From NCBI GenBank assembly GCA_036556425.1, contig DATBJJ010000181.1:1-64000 (forward strand): 64,000 nucleotides of DNA. Direction: 5' to 3'. Both the position numbers and the translations under genes were made by a program. Source of the stretch: DATBJJ01 sp036556425. Its GTDB lineage: Bacteria; Acidobacteriota; Vicinamibacteria; Vicinamibacterales; 2-12-FULL-66-21. The notes beneath the pieces were generated by a model. The model was not told the origin of the DNA. It did no database searches and saw only the letters and a list, made by a program, of their open reading frames with translations. Shown here piece by piece: positions 51,769-60,209 of this stretch (position 1 is the stretch's first letter; each line of letters starts with the position of its first letter).

Positions 51769-52154
51769 CGGGCCCGGCGTTGTACGGGGCGTTCCTCGCG
51801 CTTGGCCTGTGGACGTTGTTCGTCATCGTGATGGTCTGGCGCTCCGACACCGCCAACGATCTGGCGTGGTCGCGCATGTCCTTCTTGTTCGCGTCCGTCG
51901 AGGCGGTGGCGTTTGGCGCCGGCGGCGCGCTGTGGGGCGCGTCTATTCAACGCGAACGCGCCGAAAAGGCGGAGGCGACAGCGGCCGCGAACCAGCGGGA
52001 TGCGACGAGCGGCCGGGCGCTTGCGACGATGCTGATCGCCGAGGGAGAGGAACCCGAGAGATTGTCTCCGGCCGAACGGCAAGTGAGGTCTGACGCTATC
52101 GAGGTCACCGTGCGTCACGCGAGAGCGGCGCGCAGCCTCTTCCCGTCCATTTGA
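51726..52154 (+). CDS. two-TM protein of the caspase operon
   Basis: 142 residues. Two membrane helices, 'ALYGAFLALGLWTLFVIVMV' and 'MSFLFASVEAVAFGAGGALW', then a charged coiled-coil-like tail ('RERAEKAEATAAANQRDATS', 'LSPAERQVRSDAIEVTVRHA') on the cytoplasmic side. It overlaps the preceding gene by 43 bases in another frame, so expression is strongly coupled. A membrane anchor, or a pore-type effector released by the protease, are both conceivable; neither is shown. No gasdermin-like features seen. Confidence 0.78.
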   Translation: MAGSEVEVRPERRLTGPALYGAFLALGLWTLFVIVMVWRSDTANDLAWSRMSFLFASVEAVAFGAGGALWGASIQRERAEKAEATAAANQRDATSGRALATMLIAEGEEPERLSPAERQVRSDAIEVTVRHARAARSLFPSI

Positions 52155-52182
52155 AGCCGCCTCGGCTGTAAGATGTTCTCGC

Positions 52183-52692
52183 ATGGTTCCCGAAGCGAAG
52201 AAAGCGCCGCAAGCGGTGACGGCGGACGGCCGCCTCGTTCTCCAGGATTCGATCGACGGGCTCCGCTTCCACGACGTCCGCAGCGTTCCCACGAAGAGCG
52301 GCGTCGTCACGGAGCTGTGGCGGCCCGAATGGCTCGGCGCGGAGACGCGTCCCGCGCACGTCGTGCACGTCGCGATGGTGGGGTTCGGCGAGACGAACTG
52401 GCACTGCCACCGCGTGCAGAACGATCTGCTCTTCGTCGTGAAGGGCCACATCAAGGTGGCGTTCTACGACGATCGCGAACGCTCGCCTTCGTACCGGCGG
52501 CTGATGGTGCTGCCGTTCAGCGCCGCGCGTCCCACGCTCGTGGCCATCCCGCCGGGCGTGTGGCACGCGCTCAAGAACGCGAGCCCCGAAGAAGCCGCGT
52601 TCATCACGATGAACGATCGCGCGTTCGCGTATGACGACCCGGACGACTGGCGGCTCCCCGTTGGAGAGGGAACGCTGCCGCAGCCTTTCTGA
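52183..52692 (+). CDS. RmlC-like cupin (dTDP-sugar epimerase-like)
   Basis: 169 residues. 'GRLVLQDSIDGLRFHDVRSVPTKSGVVTELWRPEW' and 'VAMVGFGETNWHCHRVQNDLLFVVKGHIKVAFYDDR' then 'LVAIPPGVWHALKNASPEEAAFITM' follow the RmlC/WxcM-like jelly-roll used on nucleotide sugars. The catalytic His/Tyr pair of true RmlC (3,5-epimerase) is not clearly conserved, so an isomerase or binding role remains open. TAAGAT lies 8 nt before the ATG with no ribosome site. First gene of a three-gene operon with an aldolase and a glycosyltransferase. Confidence 0.78.
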   Translation: MVPEAKKAPQAVTADGRLVLQDSIDGLRFHDVRSVPTKSGVVTELWRPEWLGAETRPAHVVHVAMVGFGETNWHCHRVQNDLLFVVKGHIKVAFYDDRERSPSYRRLMVLPFSAARPTLVAIPPGVWHALKNASPEEAAFITMNDRAFAYDDPDDWRLPVGEGTLPQPF

Positions 52693-52696
52693 GCGA

Positions 52697-53530
52697 ATGC
52701 CCGGTACGCGCGAGCCGGACACGTTCTCCTTCACGCTGACGGCGATCACGCGCGATCCGGATCTCGCGCGCCGCGCGGACGCGGCCGGCGTCGATCGCAT
52801 CGGCGTCGACGTCGAGCGGCTCCTCAAGCGCGACCGACAGCGCCACATCCCGGACGCGAGAATCTCCGACCACGAGCTCGACGATCTCGCCGCGCTCGGA
52901 GCGTCGGTCCGCCGCGCCGCGCTCTTCGCGCGGCTCAACTCGCTGCACTCGCAGTCACACGAAGAAATCGACGCCGCGATTGCCGCCGGCGCAGCGGTCG
53001 TCATGCTTCCCTACTTCACGACGCCGTACGAGGTCGAGCGCTTCGTTCGATTGGTCGACGCGCGCGCGCGTGTGGTGCTGCTGCTCGAGACCGCCGCCGC
53101 CGTCGTCCGCCTCCATGAGATCCTGCGCGTCGACGGCGTCCACGAGATCATCGTCGGCCTCAACGATCTGCGGATCTCGACGGGCGTGGCGAATCACTTC
53201 GAGATCGTCGCGTCCGATCTGATGACGACCATCGCCGGCCGCGTCCTCGATCGAGGCCTCAGGTTCGGCTTCGGCGGGCTCGCGCGCGTGGACGATGTGA
53301 CGCTGCCGATACCTCCGGATCTGGTGATCGCCCAGCATGCGAGGTTGGGATCGAGGTCGGCCTGGCTGTCGCGTTCGTTTTTCAACGGCGCGCCGGATCA
53401 TCTGGATCTGGGCGACGAGGTGCGGCGGCTTCGAGAACGCCTGCGCTACTGGATCGCGCAGCCGGCGGATGCGCTCGACGCCGAGCACGCGCGCCTCCGG
53501 CAACACTTGAACGGCCTCGTCTTCACGTGA
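52697..53530 (+). CDS. HpcH/HpaI aldolase-family protein
   Basis: 277 residues, TIM-barrel lyase type. 'SFTLTAITRDPDLARRADAAGVDRIGVDVERLLKRDRQ', 'IAAGAAVVMLPYFTTPYEVERFVRLVDARARVVLLLETAAAV', 'EIIVGLNDLRISTGV' and 'RFGFGGLARVD' place the metal-binding Glu and Asp (LLETAAA, GLNDLR). Aldol cleavage or formation with pyruvate-like compounds is typical. In this sugar operon it may build or cleave a modified monosaccharide. Starts four bases after the cupin stop and overlaps the next gene. Confidence 0.85.
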   Translation: MPGTREPDTFSFTLTAITRDPDLARRADAAGVDRIGVDVERLLKRDRQRHIPDARISDHELDDLAALGASVRRAALFARLNSLHSQSHEEIDAAIAAGAAVVMLPYFTTPYEVERFVRLVDARARVVLLLETAAAVVRLHEILRVDGVHEIIVGLNDLRISTGVANHFEIVASDLMTTIAGRVLDRGLRFGFGGLARVDDVTLPIPPDLVIAQHARLGSRSAWLSRSFFNGAPDHLDLGDEVRRLRERLRYWIAQPADALDAEHARLRQHLNGLVFT

Positions 53531-54555
53531 TGTCGCGTCGCGCGTACGTGACGTACTTCGATCAGCGCTATCTCGCGCTGGCCATCGTGATGCTGCGATC
53601 GCTGCGCCGCTGGGATCCCGAGGCGTCGATCTTTCCGCTCTGCTTCGACGGTCCGTCGTTCGCGGCGGCCGCGGCTATACCCGATCCGAAGATCGTACCC
53701 GTGTCCCACGCGGAGATCTTGGCGTTCGAGCCGCGACTGGCCGCCTGCGCGACGCGCACGCGCGGCGCGTTCTATGCGACCCACAAGCCGGTGCTGCCGC
53801 TCCTCGTCCTCGCACGGCGGCCGGAGCTCACTTCCGTGATGCACGTCGACGCGGACTGCTGCTTCCATTCGCCGCCGGCTTCGCTCTTCGACGAGATCGG
53901 CGACGCGTCGATTGCGCTCAGCGCGCACGATTTCAGTCCGGCGTTCGAAGCGCTGATTCGATGCGGCCCGTTCAACGCCGGATTGATTTACTGGCGGAAC
54001 GACGCGACCGGACGCCGCGCGCTCGCGGACTATCGCGAGGACTGCCTCGACTGGTGCGAGCCTCACGTCGACGCGGACGGACGCTTCATGAACCAGGGAT
54101 ATCTCACGCGGTGGCCCGCTCGGTACTCGGGCGTCCACGTGATCCGGCATCCGGGTGTGAACCTCGCCTATTGGAACATCGCGCGCCGCACGCTGCGCGC
54201 TAGCCGCCCGCTCACGGTCGATGGCCAGCCGCTCGTGTGCTATCACTTCAGCGGGCTGTTCCTCGATCCGATTGGCATCTGGCGCACCGCGCGCCGCGAG
54301 TTCGGCGACAACCTGCGGATCGCCACGCGCGCGATCTACCGTCCGTATCTGAAAACCGTCGCGCGAACCGATCGTCGTCTGCGGCGCCGCGACTCGACGC
54401 TCGCCGCGCTCGATACGGGATGGGAAAAAGAGGGCGCGCCGGTCGGCCGCGGTCCGTGGCCGCGGACGCTCTCTGGAAAGATCGCACGCGCGGCCTGGCT
54501 GATCGTCCCCGGCGCACGCGTCGAACCGCAGCATCCCTGTCGCGTCCCGCTTTAG
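53530..54555 (+). CDS. glycosyltransferase (GT8-like)
   Basis: 341 residues. 'AYVTYFDQRYLALAIVMLRSLRRWDPEASIFPLCFDG' starts like GT8/GT-A enzymes, and the DxD motif is 'MHVDADCCF'. 'FNAGLIYWRN', 'FMNQGYLTRWP', 'HPGVNLAYWNI' and 'VCYHFSGLFLD' are typical acceptor and metal-site regions. It transfers a sugar from a nucleotide donor, probably onto a surface glycan in the cytoplasm. The ATG overlaps the aldolase stop. The C-terminal 70 residues are basic. Confidence 0.85.
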   Translation: MSRRAYVTYFDQRYLALAIVMLRSLRRWDPEASIFPLCFDGPSFAAAAAIPDPKIVPVSHAEILAFEPRLAACATRTRGAFYATHKPVLPLLVLARRPELTSVMHVDADCCFHSPPASLFDEIGDASIALSAHDFSPAFEALIRCGPFNAGLIYWRNDATGRRALADYREDCLDWCEPHVDADGRFMNQGYLTRWPARYSGVHVIRHPGVNLAYWNIARRTLRASRPLTVDGQPLVCYHFSGLFLDPIGIWRTARREFGDNLRIATRAIYRPYLKTVARTDRRLRRRDSTLAALDTGWEKEGAPVGRGPWPRTLSGKIARAAWLIVPGARVEPQHPCRVPL

Positions 54556-54613
54556 CCGGACCTGAGCCCGTTTCCTCGCGGCTCTCGCCTTACCCACCAA
54601 ACGGAGGTAATGC

Positions 54614-55021
54614 ATGGACGCGCTCATCGCAGGGCTTGCGCTCGTCGTCAGCGCCGCAGGCGCAACCGCCCCCGCGCCGGACACACACTCCCCCGCCGCT
54701 ATCGTCGCACCGCAGTCGATCCGTCAGGCAATGCAGGCCACCGAGCTTCGGCCGGACCCTGACGCCGCAATGTTTCAACGGCTGCCAGGCAACATTCTCG
54801 GTCTGCCGCATACGACGACGTTCCGGCCTCGCCACGTGAAGAACCCGAGAATGCGCGCGACGATCGCCGGCGCCGGCCTGGGAATGCTGGCGGGCGCGGT
54901 CATCGGCTATGTGGTCACGAATCGATCGAACTGCGACATGTGTGGCTTCGCGGGCCTGACGTTCGGGGTTCCGATTGGCGGCGTCGCGGGCAGCATGCTC
55001 GGGTGGCACGGCTCACGCTGA
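54614..55021 (+). CDS. glycine-zipper membrane protein
   Basis: 135 residues. Signal-like N-terminus (MDALIAGLALVVSAAGATAP). A linker 'MFQRLPGNILGLPHTTTFRPRH' then a glycine-zipper segment 'AGAGLGMLAGAVIGYVVT' and 'GLTFGVPIGGVAGSMLG', like small envelope proteins of the SmpA/OmsD kind. GGAGGT is well spaced before the ATG. Its stop is inside the first unit of a tandem repeat. Confidence 0.7.
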   Translation: MDALIAGLALVVSAAGATAPAPDTHSPAAIVAPQSIRQAMQATELRPDPDAAMFQRLPGNILGLPHTTTFRPRHVKNPRMRATIAGAGLGMLAGAVIGYVVTNRSNCDMCGFAGLTFGVPIGGVAGSMLGWHGSR

Positions 55022-55060
55022 TCGCGGATCAGCTGATCGCGGATCAGCTGATCGCGAGAG
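55018..55060. repeat. 15-bp palindromic tandem repeat CTGATCGCGGATCAG
   Basis: Two full copies (55,018-55,032; 55,033-55,047) and a partial third. Each unit is itself an inverted repeat (CTGATC..GATCAG), so several hairpins are possible. It begins at the stop of the glycine-zipper gene. Confidence 0.85.
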
Positions 55061-55164
55061 CCAACCCGATATGGATCGGGTCGCGGCGGCCATGGCACTC
55101 GGCGTGCTGTCTCCCATCGAGAGATGCCCTTGTGCCCTTCTTAACGCCCGCGAAGACTACACGG

Positions 55165-55347
55165 GTGGAGTTCAACCGTCTGAGAAAGCTCCAAAGGCGG
55201 CTCGAAGCACTCATGTCGGAGACCCGAATGCTGCGGGAGCGACTCGAGATCCTGTTCAGCTTTCATGAGGTGGCGCTTCGACAGCTCAGCCACGTACGCC
55301 GCCGCCGCCGGCCCGAGAATCTCAAGCGCGCGAATCGGCTCTTCTGA
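55165..55347 (+). CDS. small coiled-coil protein (tentative)
   Basis: 60 residues from GTG 55,165: 'VEFNRLRKLQRRLEALMSET', 'RMLRERLEILFSFHEVALRQ', then a basic tail (RRRRRPENLKRANRLF). Helical heptad-like pattern. No clear ribosome site; a longer upstream frame is less protein-like. May not be expressed. Confidence 0.35.
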   Translation: MEFNRLRKLQRRLEALMSETRMLRERLEILFSFHEVALRQLSHVRRRRRPENLKRANRLF

Positions 55348-55362
55348 CGCGCGAGCGCGCGA

Positions 55363-57000
55363 TCACCGGCCGCCCTGCGACACCTCGTACAGCGCACCTC
55401 CGATAGCCAACCATCCCGTTCGCGCCGCGCCGGCATTCGGCGCGACGACGAATTGCACGAGCCCGTTGCCCGTGCCGGTTGCGCCGGCGGTGATCGTGAT
55501 CCAACCCGCGTCGGTCGTCGCGGTCCACGCACACGGCCCGGTGACGATCACGAGGATCGCGCCGTTGCCGCCGTTCGCATCGAAGCGATGCAACGGTGGA
55601 ATGAAGGTCCACGTGCAGGGGGATGCCTGATTGATCGTGAAGGTGCTTCCCGCAAGCGAGAACGTGCCGGTCCGCGCGGGACCGTTATTGGGCGACACCG
55701 TGAACGCGACTTGACCCGGACCGACGCCGGAGCGCGCGCCGAGCGCGATCCATTCCGCATTGCTCGCCGCGTTCCACGTGCAGCCGGCGCCCGTGGTCAC
55801 GGAGGCGGTGCCCGCGCCGCCGGCGCCCGCCACGTCCTGCGACGCCGGCGAGATCGAGTACGTGCATCCGCTGGCCTGCGCTATCGCGAACGTGCGTCCA
55901 CCGATCGAGATCGCGCCGTCGCGCGCGGGGCCCGCATTCGCCGCAACGGAGAATCGCACCTGACCGCTGCCGCTCCCGTTCGCGCCGTCGGCAATCGCGA
56001 TCCACGGCGTCGCGGTCGTCGCGGCCCACGCGCATCCGGCGCCGCTTCCCACTTGCACGACTCCTGTGCTCGCACTCGCAGGAACGCTCGCGCTGACGGG
56101 ATTCAGCGCGATGCTGCATCCCGATCCTTGCGTGATCGCGATGGTTTGATCCGCGACGCGCAGCATCGCGGTGCGGGCGGAGCCGCTATTGCCGGCCGCG
56201 CTGACGCGCACCCCGCCGGGACCCGAACCGGACCCTGCTCCCGCGATCGAAACCCAATCAGTGGAGGTCGACGCGCTCCAACTGCAGCCCGCTGCAGTGG
56301 TGACGAAGACGTCTCGCGCGCCGCCGCCCTGATCGAACTCGAGCGCGCGCGGCTCGACGCTGTAGCTGCATCCGGGAGTCGGGCCAGGCCCGGTGCCCTG
56401 GCCTTGTTCCACGCGCACGGCGTTGCCGCCGATCGTGACCGTGCCGGCGCGCGGCGCGCCGGTCAACGCTTCGACTCGAAACGTGACGGCGCCGCTGCCG
56501 CTGCCCTCGCGCGCGGACGCGATGACGATCCATGAGACGTCCGTGGCGGCAGTCCACCGGCACTGCGAGCTCGAGGCCGTAATCTCAACCGTTCGCTCAC
56601 CACCGGGCGCGCCAACCGTCTCCAGCGCCGACGAGACGCCGAACGAGCACGGCCTCCCCGCCTGCGAGATCTGAAGGCGCTCCCCCTCGACGACGATGCC
56701 TCCCGCTCGCGATCCCGGATCGCTGTTCGCCGCGACCCTGAAGCTCACCGATCCGTCGCCCTGGCCCGCGGCCGTGGTCGTCAGGGCGACCCAAGACGCG
56801 TCGCTGCGCGCCGACCAATTGCACTCGCGGTTCGTCGTCACGCGCGCGGTGCCCGTTCCGCCATCCGGGGAGAACGTCACGCTGTCGCCCTGGACTTGGA
56901 CGGCGCACCTGGTTTGCGACGGTGCCGTAGTGGTTTGAGACGACGATCCGCAGGAAACGACTGCGATCGAAAAAAATACAACGAGGAATCTGAGGACCAT
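55363..57000 (-). CDS. BACON-repeat lipoprotein
   Basis: 545 residues. Lipobox 'FFSIAVVSCGSS'. The rest is six to seven about 85-residue Ig-like BACON domains, each with 'C(S/T)(Y/W)S...', 'A..CSW.A....WI.I', a 'G.G.V.F.V..N.G.ART..I.IGG.TF.I.QA' tail (for example CSYSVEPRALEFDQGGGARD, 'SASTSTDWVSIAGAGSGSGP'). BACON domains bind carbohydrate or mucin-like surfaces. A surface-exposed, lipid-anchored adhesin or glycan-binding protein is likely. GC-rich, repeat-rich DNA reflects domain duplication. Confidence 0.9.
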   Translation of the reverse strand: MVLRFLVVFFSIAVVSCGSSSQTTTAPSQTRCAVQVQGDSVTFSPDGGTGTARVTTNRECNWSARSDASWVALTTTAAGQGDGSVSFRVAANSDPGSRAGGIVVEGERLQISQAGRPCSFGVSSALETVGAPGGERTVEITASSSQCRWTAATDVSWIVIASAREGSGSGAVTFRVEALTGAPRAGTVTIGGNAVRVEQGQGTGPGPTPGCSYSVEPRALEFDQGGGARDVFVTTAAGCSWSASTSTDWVSIAGAGSGSGPGGVRVSAAGNSGSARTAMLRVADQTIAITQGSGCSIALNPVSASVPASASTGVVQVGSGAGCAWAATTATPWIAIADGANGSGSGQVRFSVAANAGPARDGAISIGGRTFAIAQASGCTYSISPASQDVAGAGGAGTASVTTGAGCTWNAASNAEWIALGARSGVGPGQVAFTVSPNNGPARTGTFSLAGSTFTINQASPCTWTFIPPLHRFDANGGNGAILVIVTGPCAWTATTDAGWITITAGATGTGNGLVQFVVAPNAGAARTGWLAIGGALYEVSQGGR

Positions 57001-57082
57001 GGACGCCGCGCAGTGTTGCGCGCGTCCCCGATCGCAAAAAATGTGCGCGGTTTCCTTACGGTCCGGCTAGAGCGGCCGGATG

Positions 57083-59740
57083 CTACTGCGGCATCTGCCG
57101 CCAGTTGAGGATCACCGTAATCGGCTCGCTGGTCCGATCGGTGGCGGGAATGTTCATGAGAAAACGCGAACCGTCGAGCGACACGACATAGCGATTCCGC
57201 ACGACGGAGGTCAATCGCTGCTCGAAGAGCTTGCGCGGCGTCTGCGGCTCGAGTCCCTTTGGCCCGCGCGTCATCGCGACCGCCATCAGATTGTCGCCCG
57301 AGAGGAAATACAGCTCACGTTGATCTCTGCGCCATTGCGGCTCGATGCCGCCGCCGGTCGAGATCTGCCATTTATTGTCCGGCGCCGGAAAGGAGCGCAC
57401 GAAGACCTCAGGGCTGCCGTTCTCGTTCGACACGTACGCGAGCAGCGTTCCGTCCGGCGATGGGACCGCGTTGGATTCCGAGAACGGTCCGTTCAGTACG
57501 GGGATCGATTCGCCGCTCGAGATGCGGCGCGCCTCAACATCCGATTGCGGGCCTCGAAGGACACTGTAAAAGACGAGCTGTCCGTCGGACGACCACGTCT
57601 CGACGTTCTTCGGCGTATCGGACTTCATCAGGACCGTTTCCTGCGTGAGACCCGAGGCGGGCTTCACGTAGAGATCTCGGACGCCCGCCCGATCCGACGA
57701 GAACACGATCTTGGTCCCGTCGGGCGACCACGCGGGAGAGAAATCATCGCTCTCGTCGTGCGTGAGCCGCGTCGACGTTCGACGTACGAGATCGAAGATC
57801 CAGATGTCGCGCGGGTCCGCTTGCGTCGACCGGACGCCCACCGCGACGCGCTGCCCGTCGGGCGAGAGCGCGGGATTCGAGTAGTTGTCCACGTCGCCGA
57901 CGGTCCCCACCGGCTTGCCGGTTTTATCGAACCACGTGAGCCGCGAGTTGACGCGGCTCGTGCCGCCGCGATACGCGATCGCGCCTGCCGGCGACGACGC
58001 GAAGCGCATGTCGATCGCGCGCGGAGCCTGATCGGACTGACGTACCGGACGCGACGTTCCCTCGAGCGCCAGCGTTCTCGGGTTCAGCGCCTGCGCACGG
58101 AGCGCGCCGTCGGGCGTGCCGAATACCATCTCGCCGTTGTCGAAGCCGACGACGCGGCCCTCGACGTCGAGCGATTGAATGTTGCCTGTCGAAAGCGATA
58201 CGGCGCGAATCTCCGTCAGCGATCGATCGGTTCGCGTCGGCGTCCGCTCCGCGTTGAAGAGCACGAACTCGCTGTCCGGGAGAAACACCGGACGCGCGTG
58301 CGAGTACTCGTTGGTCGTCGGATCGACGTTCGTCACGAGCCGTCGTCCCGATCCATCCGCGCCGACGACGTACAGCCCTTCGCGATCGGCGGCGAACGCG
58401 ATCAAGCCGGCCTGGTTCCACGCCGCGGACGCGGGCTTTGCGGGCACGACCGGACGCGCGGTGCCCGATGTGAGATTGATGATCTGCAGGAATCCGTTCG
58501 CGAACACGCCGATCGACGCGCTGTCGGGCGACCAGAACGGCGCGACGGGATTCTGCACCGTGGAGATGCGGACCGACGCGACGTTGTCGAAGCGCCGGAC
58601 CCAGAGACTGCGCACGCCGGAGTCGTTGGTGGCCGTGAACGCGACCGCCGCGCCATCCGGCGAGAGCGAGAAGCTGTCGACCGGCGTGAAGAAGTTGGAT
58701 TCCGGCGGTGCGATCGAGAGCACCACCGCTCGCACGGGCGGCTTCGGCCGGAAAGCAAAATACGCGGGGACGAGCAGCGCGATCGCGATCGCCGCGCCGA
58801 CCGAGGCCGGCACCCAGCGCGGCCGCCGGCGCGGGCGAATCGCGGTCAACGAGCCCGAGCGCACCGCGGCGGATTCGCTGCCGACGAGCCAGCGCAGCTG
58901 GAGGCCGACGTCGTGCGCGGACTGAATGCGATCGGCCGGCGCCTTCGCGAGGCATCCGCGAATCAGCACGTCGAGGATCGGCGGCGCGAGCGGCTGCGCG
59001 ATGGCGATCGGCTCCGGCTCCTTCTCGAGGATCGCCGCGATCACGCTGCTCTGCGACTTTCCTTGAAACGCGCGATGCCCGGTGAGCATCTCGTAGAGCA
59101 CGCAGCCGAGCGACCAGATGTCCGATCGCGTGTCCGCCTCTTCTCCCTCGATCAACTCGGGCGCCATGTACTGGAACGTGCCGAGCAGCGTCCCTTTGTC
59201 CGTCAGCGGCGTCGGCATCGTCGAGCCGGCCGAGATGCTCGTGACGATTACCCCGGGACGCGCGAGGCCGAAGTCGAGCAGCTTCGCGCCGGACGCGGTG
59301 AGCATCACGTTCGCCGGCTTGAGATCCCGATGGATGATGCCCGCCGCGTGCGCGCGGTGCAGCGCGCTGCAGATGTCGATGCCGATGCGCACGGCCTGCT
59401 CCACCGGCAGCGGGCCGCGCATGATGCGCTCCGCGAGCGTCTGCCCCTCGCAGAATTCGAGAACGAGGAATCTGACGGACTCGGCGGCGCCCACCGGACG
59501 CTCTTCGCCGATGTCGTACAGCGCGCAGATGTTGGGGTGCGAGAACTGGGAGATCGTCCGCGCTTCGCGCTCGAAGCGTTGCCGCAGATCCGGAGAGGCC
59601 GACAGGGCAGGCGAAATCACCTTGAGCGCGACGACGCGATCGAGCCGCGCGTCGCGCGCCTTGTAGACTTCGCCCATCCCGCCGGCTCCAAGCGGGGCGA
59701 TGACTTCGTACGGTCCTAGTCGGACACCGGCCTGCAGCAC
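57083..59740 (-). CDS. Ser/Thr kinase with TM and TolB/WD40-like extracellular domain
   Basis: 885 residues. Kinase domain 11-280: GAGGMGEVYK (18-27), Lys40, HRDLKPAN (137-144), DFG (156-158), APE (193-195). A TM helix follows (ASVGAAIAIALLVPAYFAF, about 310-330). From about 340 a beta-propeller of TolB/PD40 repeats fills the outside ('SLSPDGAAVAFTATNDSGVRSLWVRRFD', 'PALSPDGQRVAVGVRS', 'FSPAWSPDGTKIVFSSDR'). This layout is a hallmark of Acidobacteria. TATAAT is 8 nt before GTG 59,740, so the mRNA is probably leaderless. The target is unknown. Confidence 0.95.
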   Translation of the reverse strand: MLQAGVRLGPYEVIAPLGAGGMGEVYKARDARLDRVVALKVISPALSASPDLRQRFEREARTISQFSHPNICALYDIGEERPVGAAESVRFLVLEFCEGQTLAERIMRGPLPVEQAVRIGIDICSALHRAHAAGIIHRDLKPANVMLTASGAKLLDFGLARPGVIVTSISAGSTMPTPLTDKGTLLGTFQYMAPELIEGEEADTRSDIWSLGCVLYEMLTGHRAFQGKSQSSVIAAILEKEPEPIAIAQPLAPPILDVLIRGCLAKAPADRIQSAHDVGLQLRWLVGSESAAVRSGSLTAIRPRRRPRWVPASVGAAIAIALLVPAYFAFRPKPPVRAVVLSIAPPESNFFTPVDSFSLSPDGAAVAFTATNDSGVRSLWVRRFDNVASVRISTVQNPVAPFWSPDSASIGVFANGFLQIINLTSGTARPVVPAKPASAAWNQAGLIAFAADREGLYVVGADGSGRRLVTNVDPTTNEYSHARPVFLPDSEFVLFNAERTPTRTDRSLTEIRAVSLSTGNIQSLDVEGRVVGFDNGEMVFGTPDGALRAQALNPRTLALEGTSRPVRQSDQAPRAIDMRFASSPAGAIAYRGGTSRVNSRLTWFDKTGKPVGTVGDVDNYSNPALSPDGQRVAVGVRSTQADPRDIWIFDLVRRTSTRLTHDESDDFSPAWSPDGTKIVFSSDRAGVRDLYVKPASGLTQETVLMKSDTPKNVETWSSDGQLVFYSVLRGPQSDVEARRISSGESIPVLNGPFSESNAVPSPDGTLLAYVSNENGSPEVFVRSFPAPDNKWQISTGGGIEPQWRRDQRELYFLSGDNLMAVAMTRGPKGLEPQTPRKLFEQRLTSVVRNRYVVSLDGSRFLMNIPATDRTSEPITVILNWRQMPQ

Positions 59741-59748
59741 TCTAGGAA

Positions 59749-59754
59749 ATTATA
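59749..59754 (-). promoter_or_regulatory. consensus -10 TATAAT before kinase start
   Basis: TATAAT on the minus strand, followed by eight bases and the GTG start of the kinase. No ribosome site. Strong leaderless candidate. Confidence 0.6.
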
Positions 59755-59767
59755 AGGGGGCCGGACG

Positions 59768-60145
59768 TTACTCTTTTGCCCTGACTGCCGACCACGTGCC
59801 GGAGCCGGCGCCTTCGAACTCCACGCGTCCGCCCATCGAATCGCCGTCGACCGTACCGGTGAAGATCCCCTGCGTTTTCGTGCCTTCGATGTTGAAGGTC
59901 ACGGCGAAGGCAATCTCTTTCTCTTTGATCGTGCCCTCGAGCGGCGTGACGCCGTAGTAGCCCTGATACGTGCCCGTGAGCTTCTCGCCATCCTGCTTGA
60001 ACGTCAGGACGGGGCTGCCGCTGACCGACTCGAGCTGAAGCCTTCCGTTCCACTTCCCCGCCACTTTGGCTGGCTCGAGCGCAACGGCTGCGGTGAGCAT
60101 GATGAAACTGCAGAGCAGAGCGACGGCGAGCGTAACGGTCCTCAT
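59768..60145 (-). CDS. exported lipocalin-like small protein
   Basis: 125 residues from ATG 60,145, with TAAGAT 7 nt upstream and no ribosome site. Signal peptide (TLAVALLCSFIMLTAAVALE). Body of regular beta strands 'KVAGKWNGRLQLESVSGSPVLTFKQDGEKLTGTYQGYYGVTPLEGTIKEKEIAFAVTFNIEG' ending 'GGRVEFEGAGSGTWSAVR', a half-barrel pattern found in periplasmic proteins near sugar-acting genes. No activity known. Divergent from the sugar isomerase gene. Confidence 0.75.
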   Translation of the reverse strand: MRTVTLAVALLCSFIMLTAAVALEPAKVAGKWNGRLQLESVSGSPVLTFKQDGEKLTGTYQGYYGVTPLEGTIKEKEIAFAVTFNIEGTKTQGIFTGTVDGDSMGGRVEFEGAGSGTWSAVRAKE

Positions 60146-60209
60146 GCGGAGTATCTTACGCCGAGCCGTGGCACAATCGTGCGCGTCCAGAGCCGAAAGC
60201 GAGGTTCGC

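Noticed and set aside
49337..52154. Gasdermin-type defence system
   Set aside because: The caspase-like gene raised this, but the neighbours show no gasdermin-like beta-rich pore domain or N-terminal palmitoylation Cys; the membrane protein is a plain two-TM helix protein.
57080..59719. 879-codon plus-strand open frame opposite the TolB-type kinase
   Set aside because: Antisense shadow with Arg-rich, motif-free sequence; the kinase on the other strand has all catalytic motifs.
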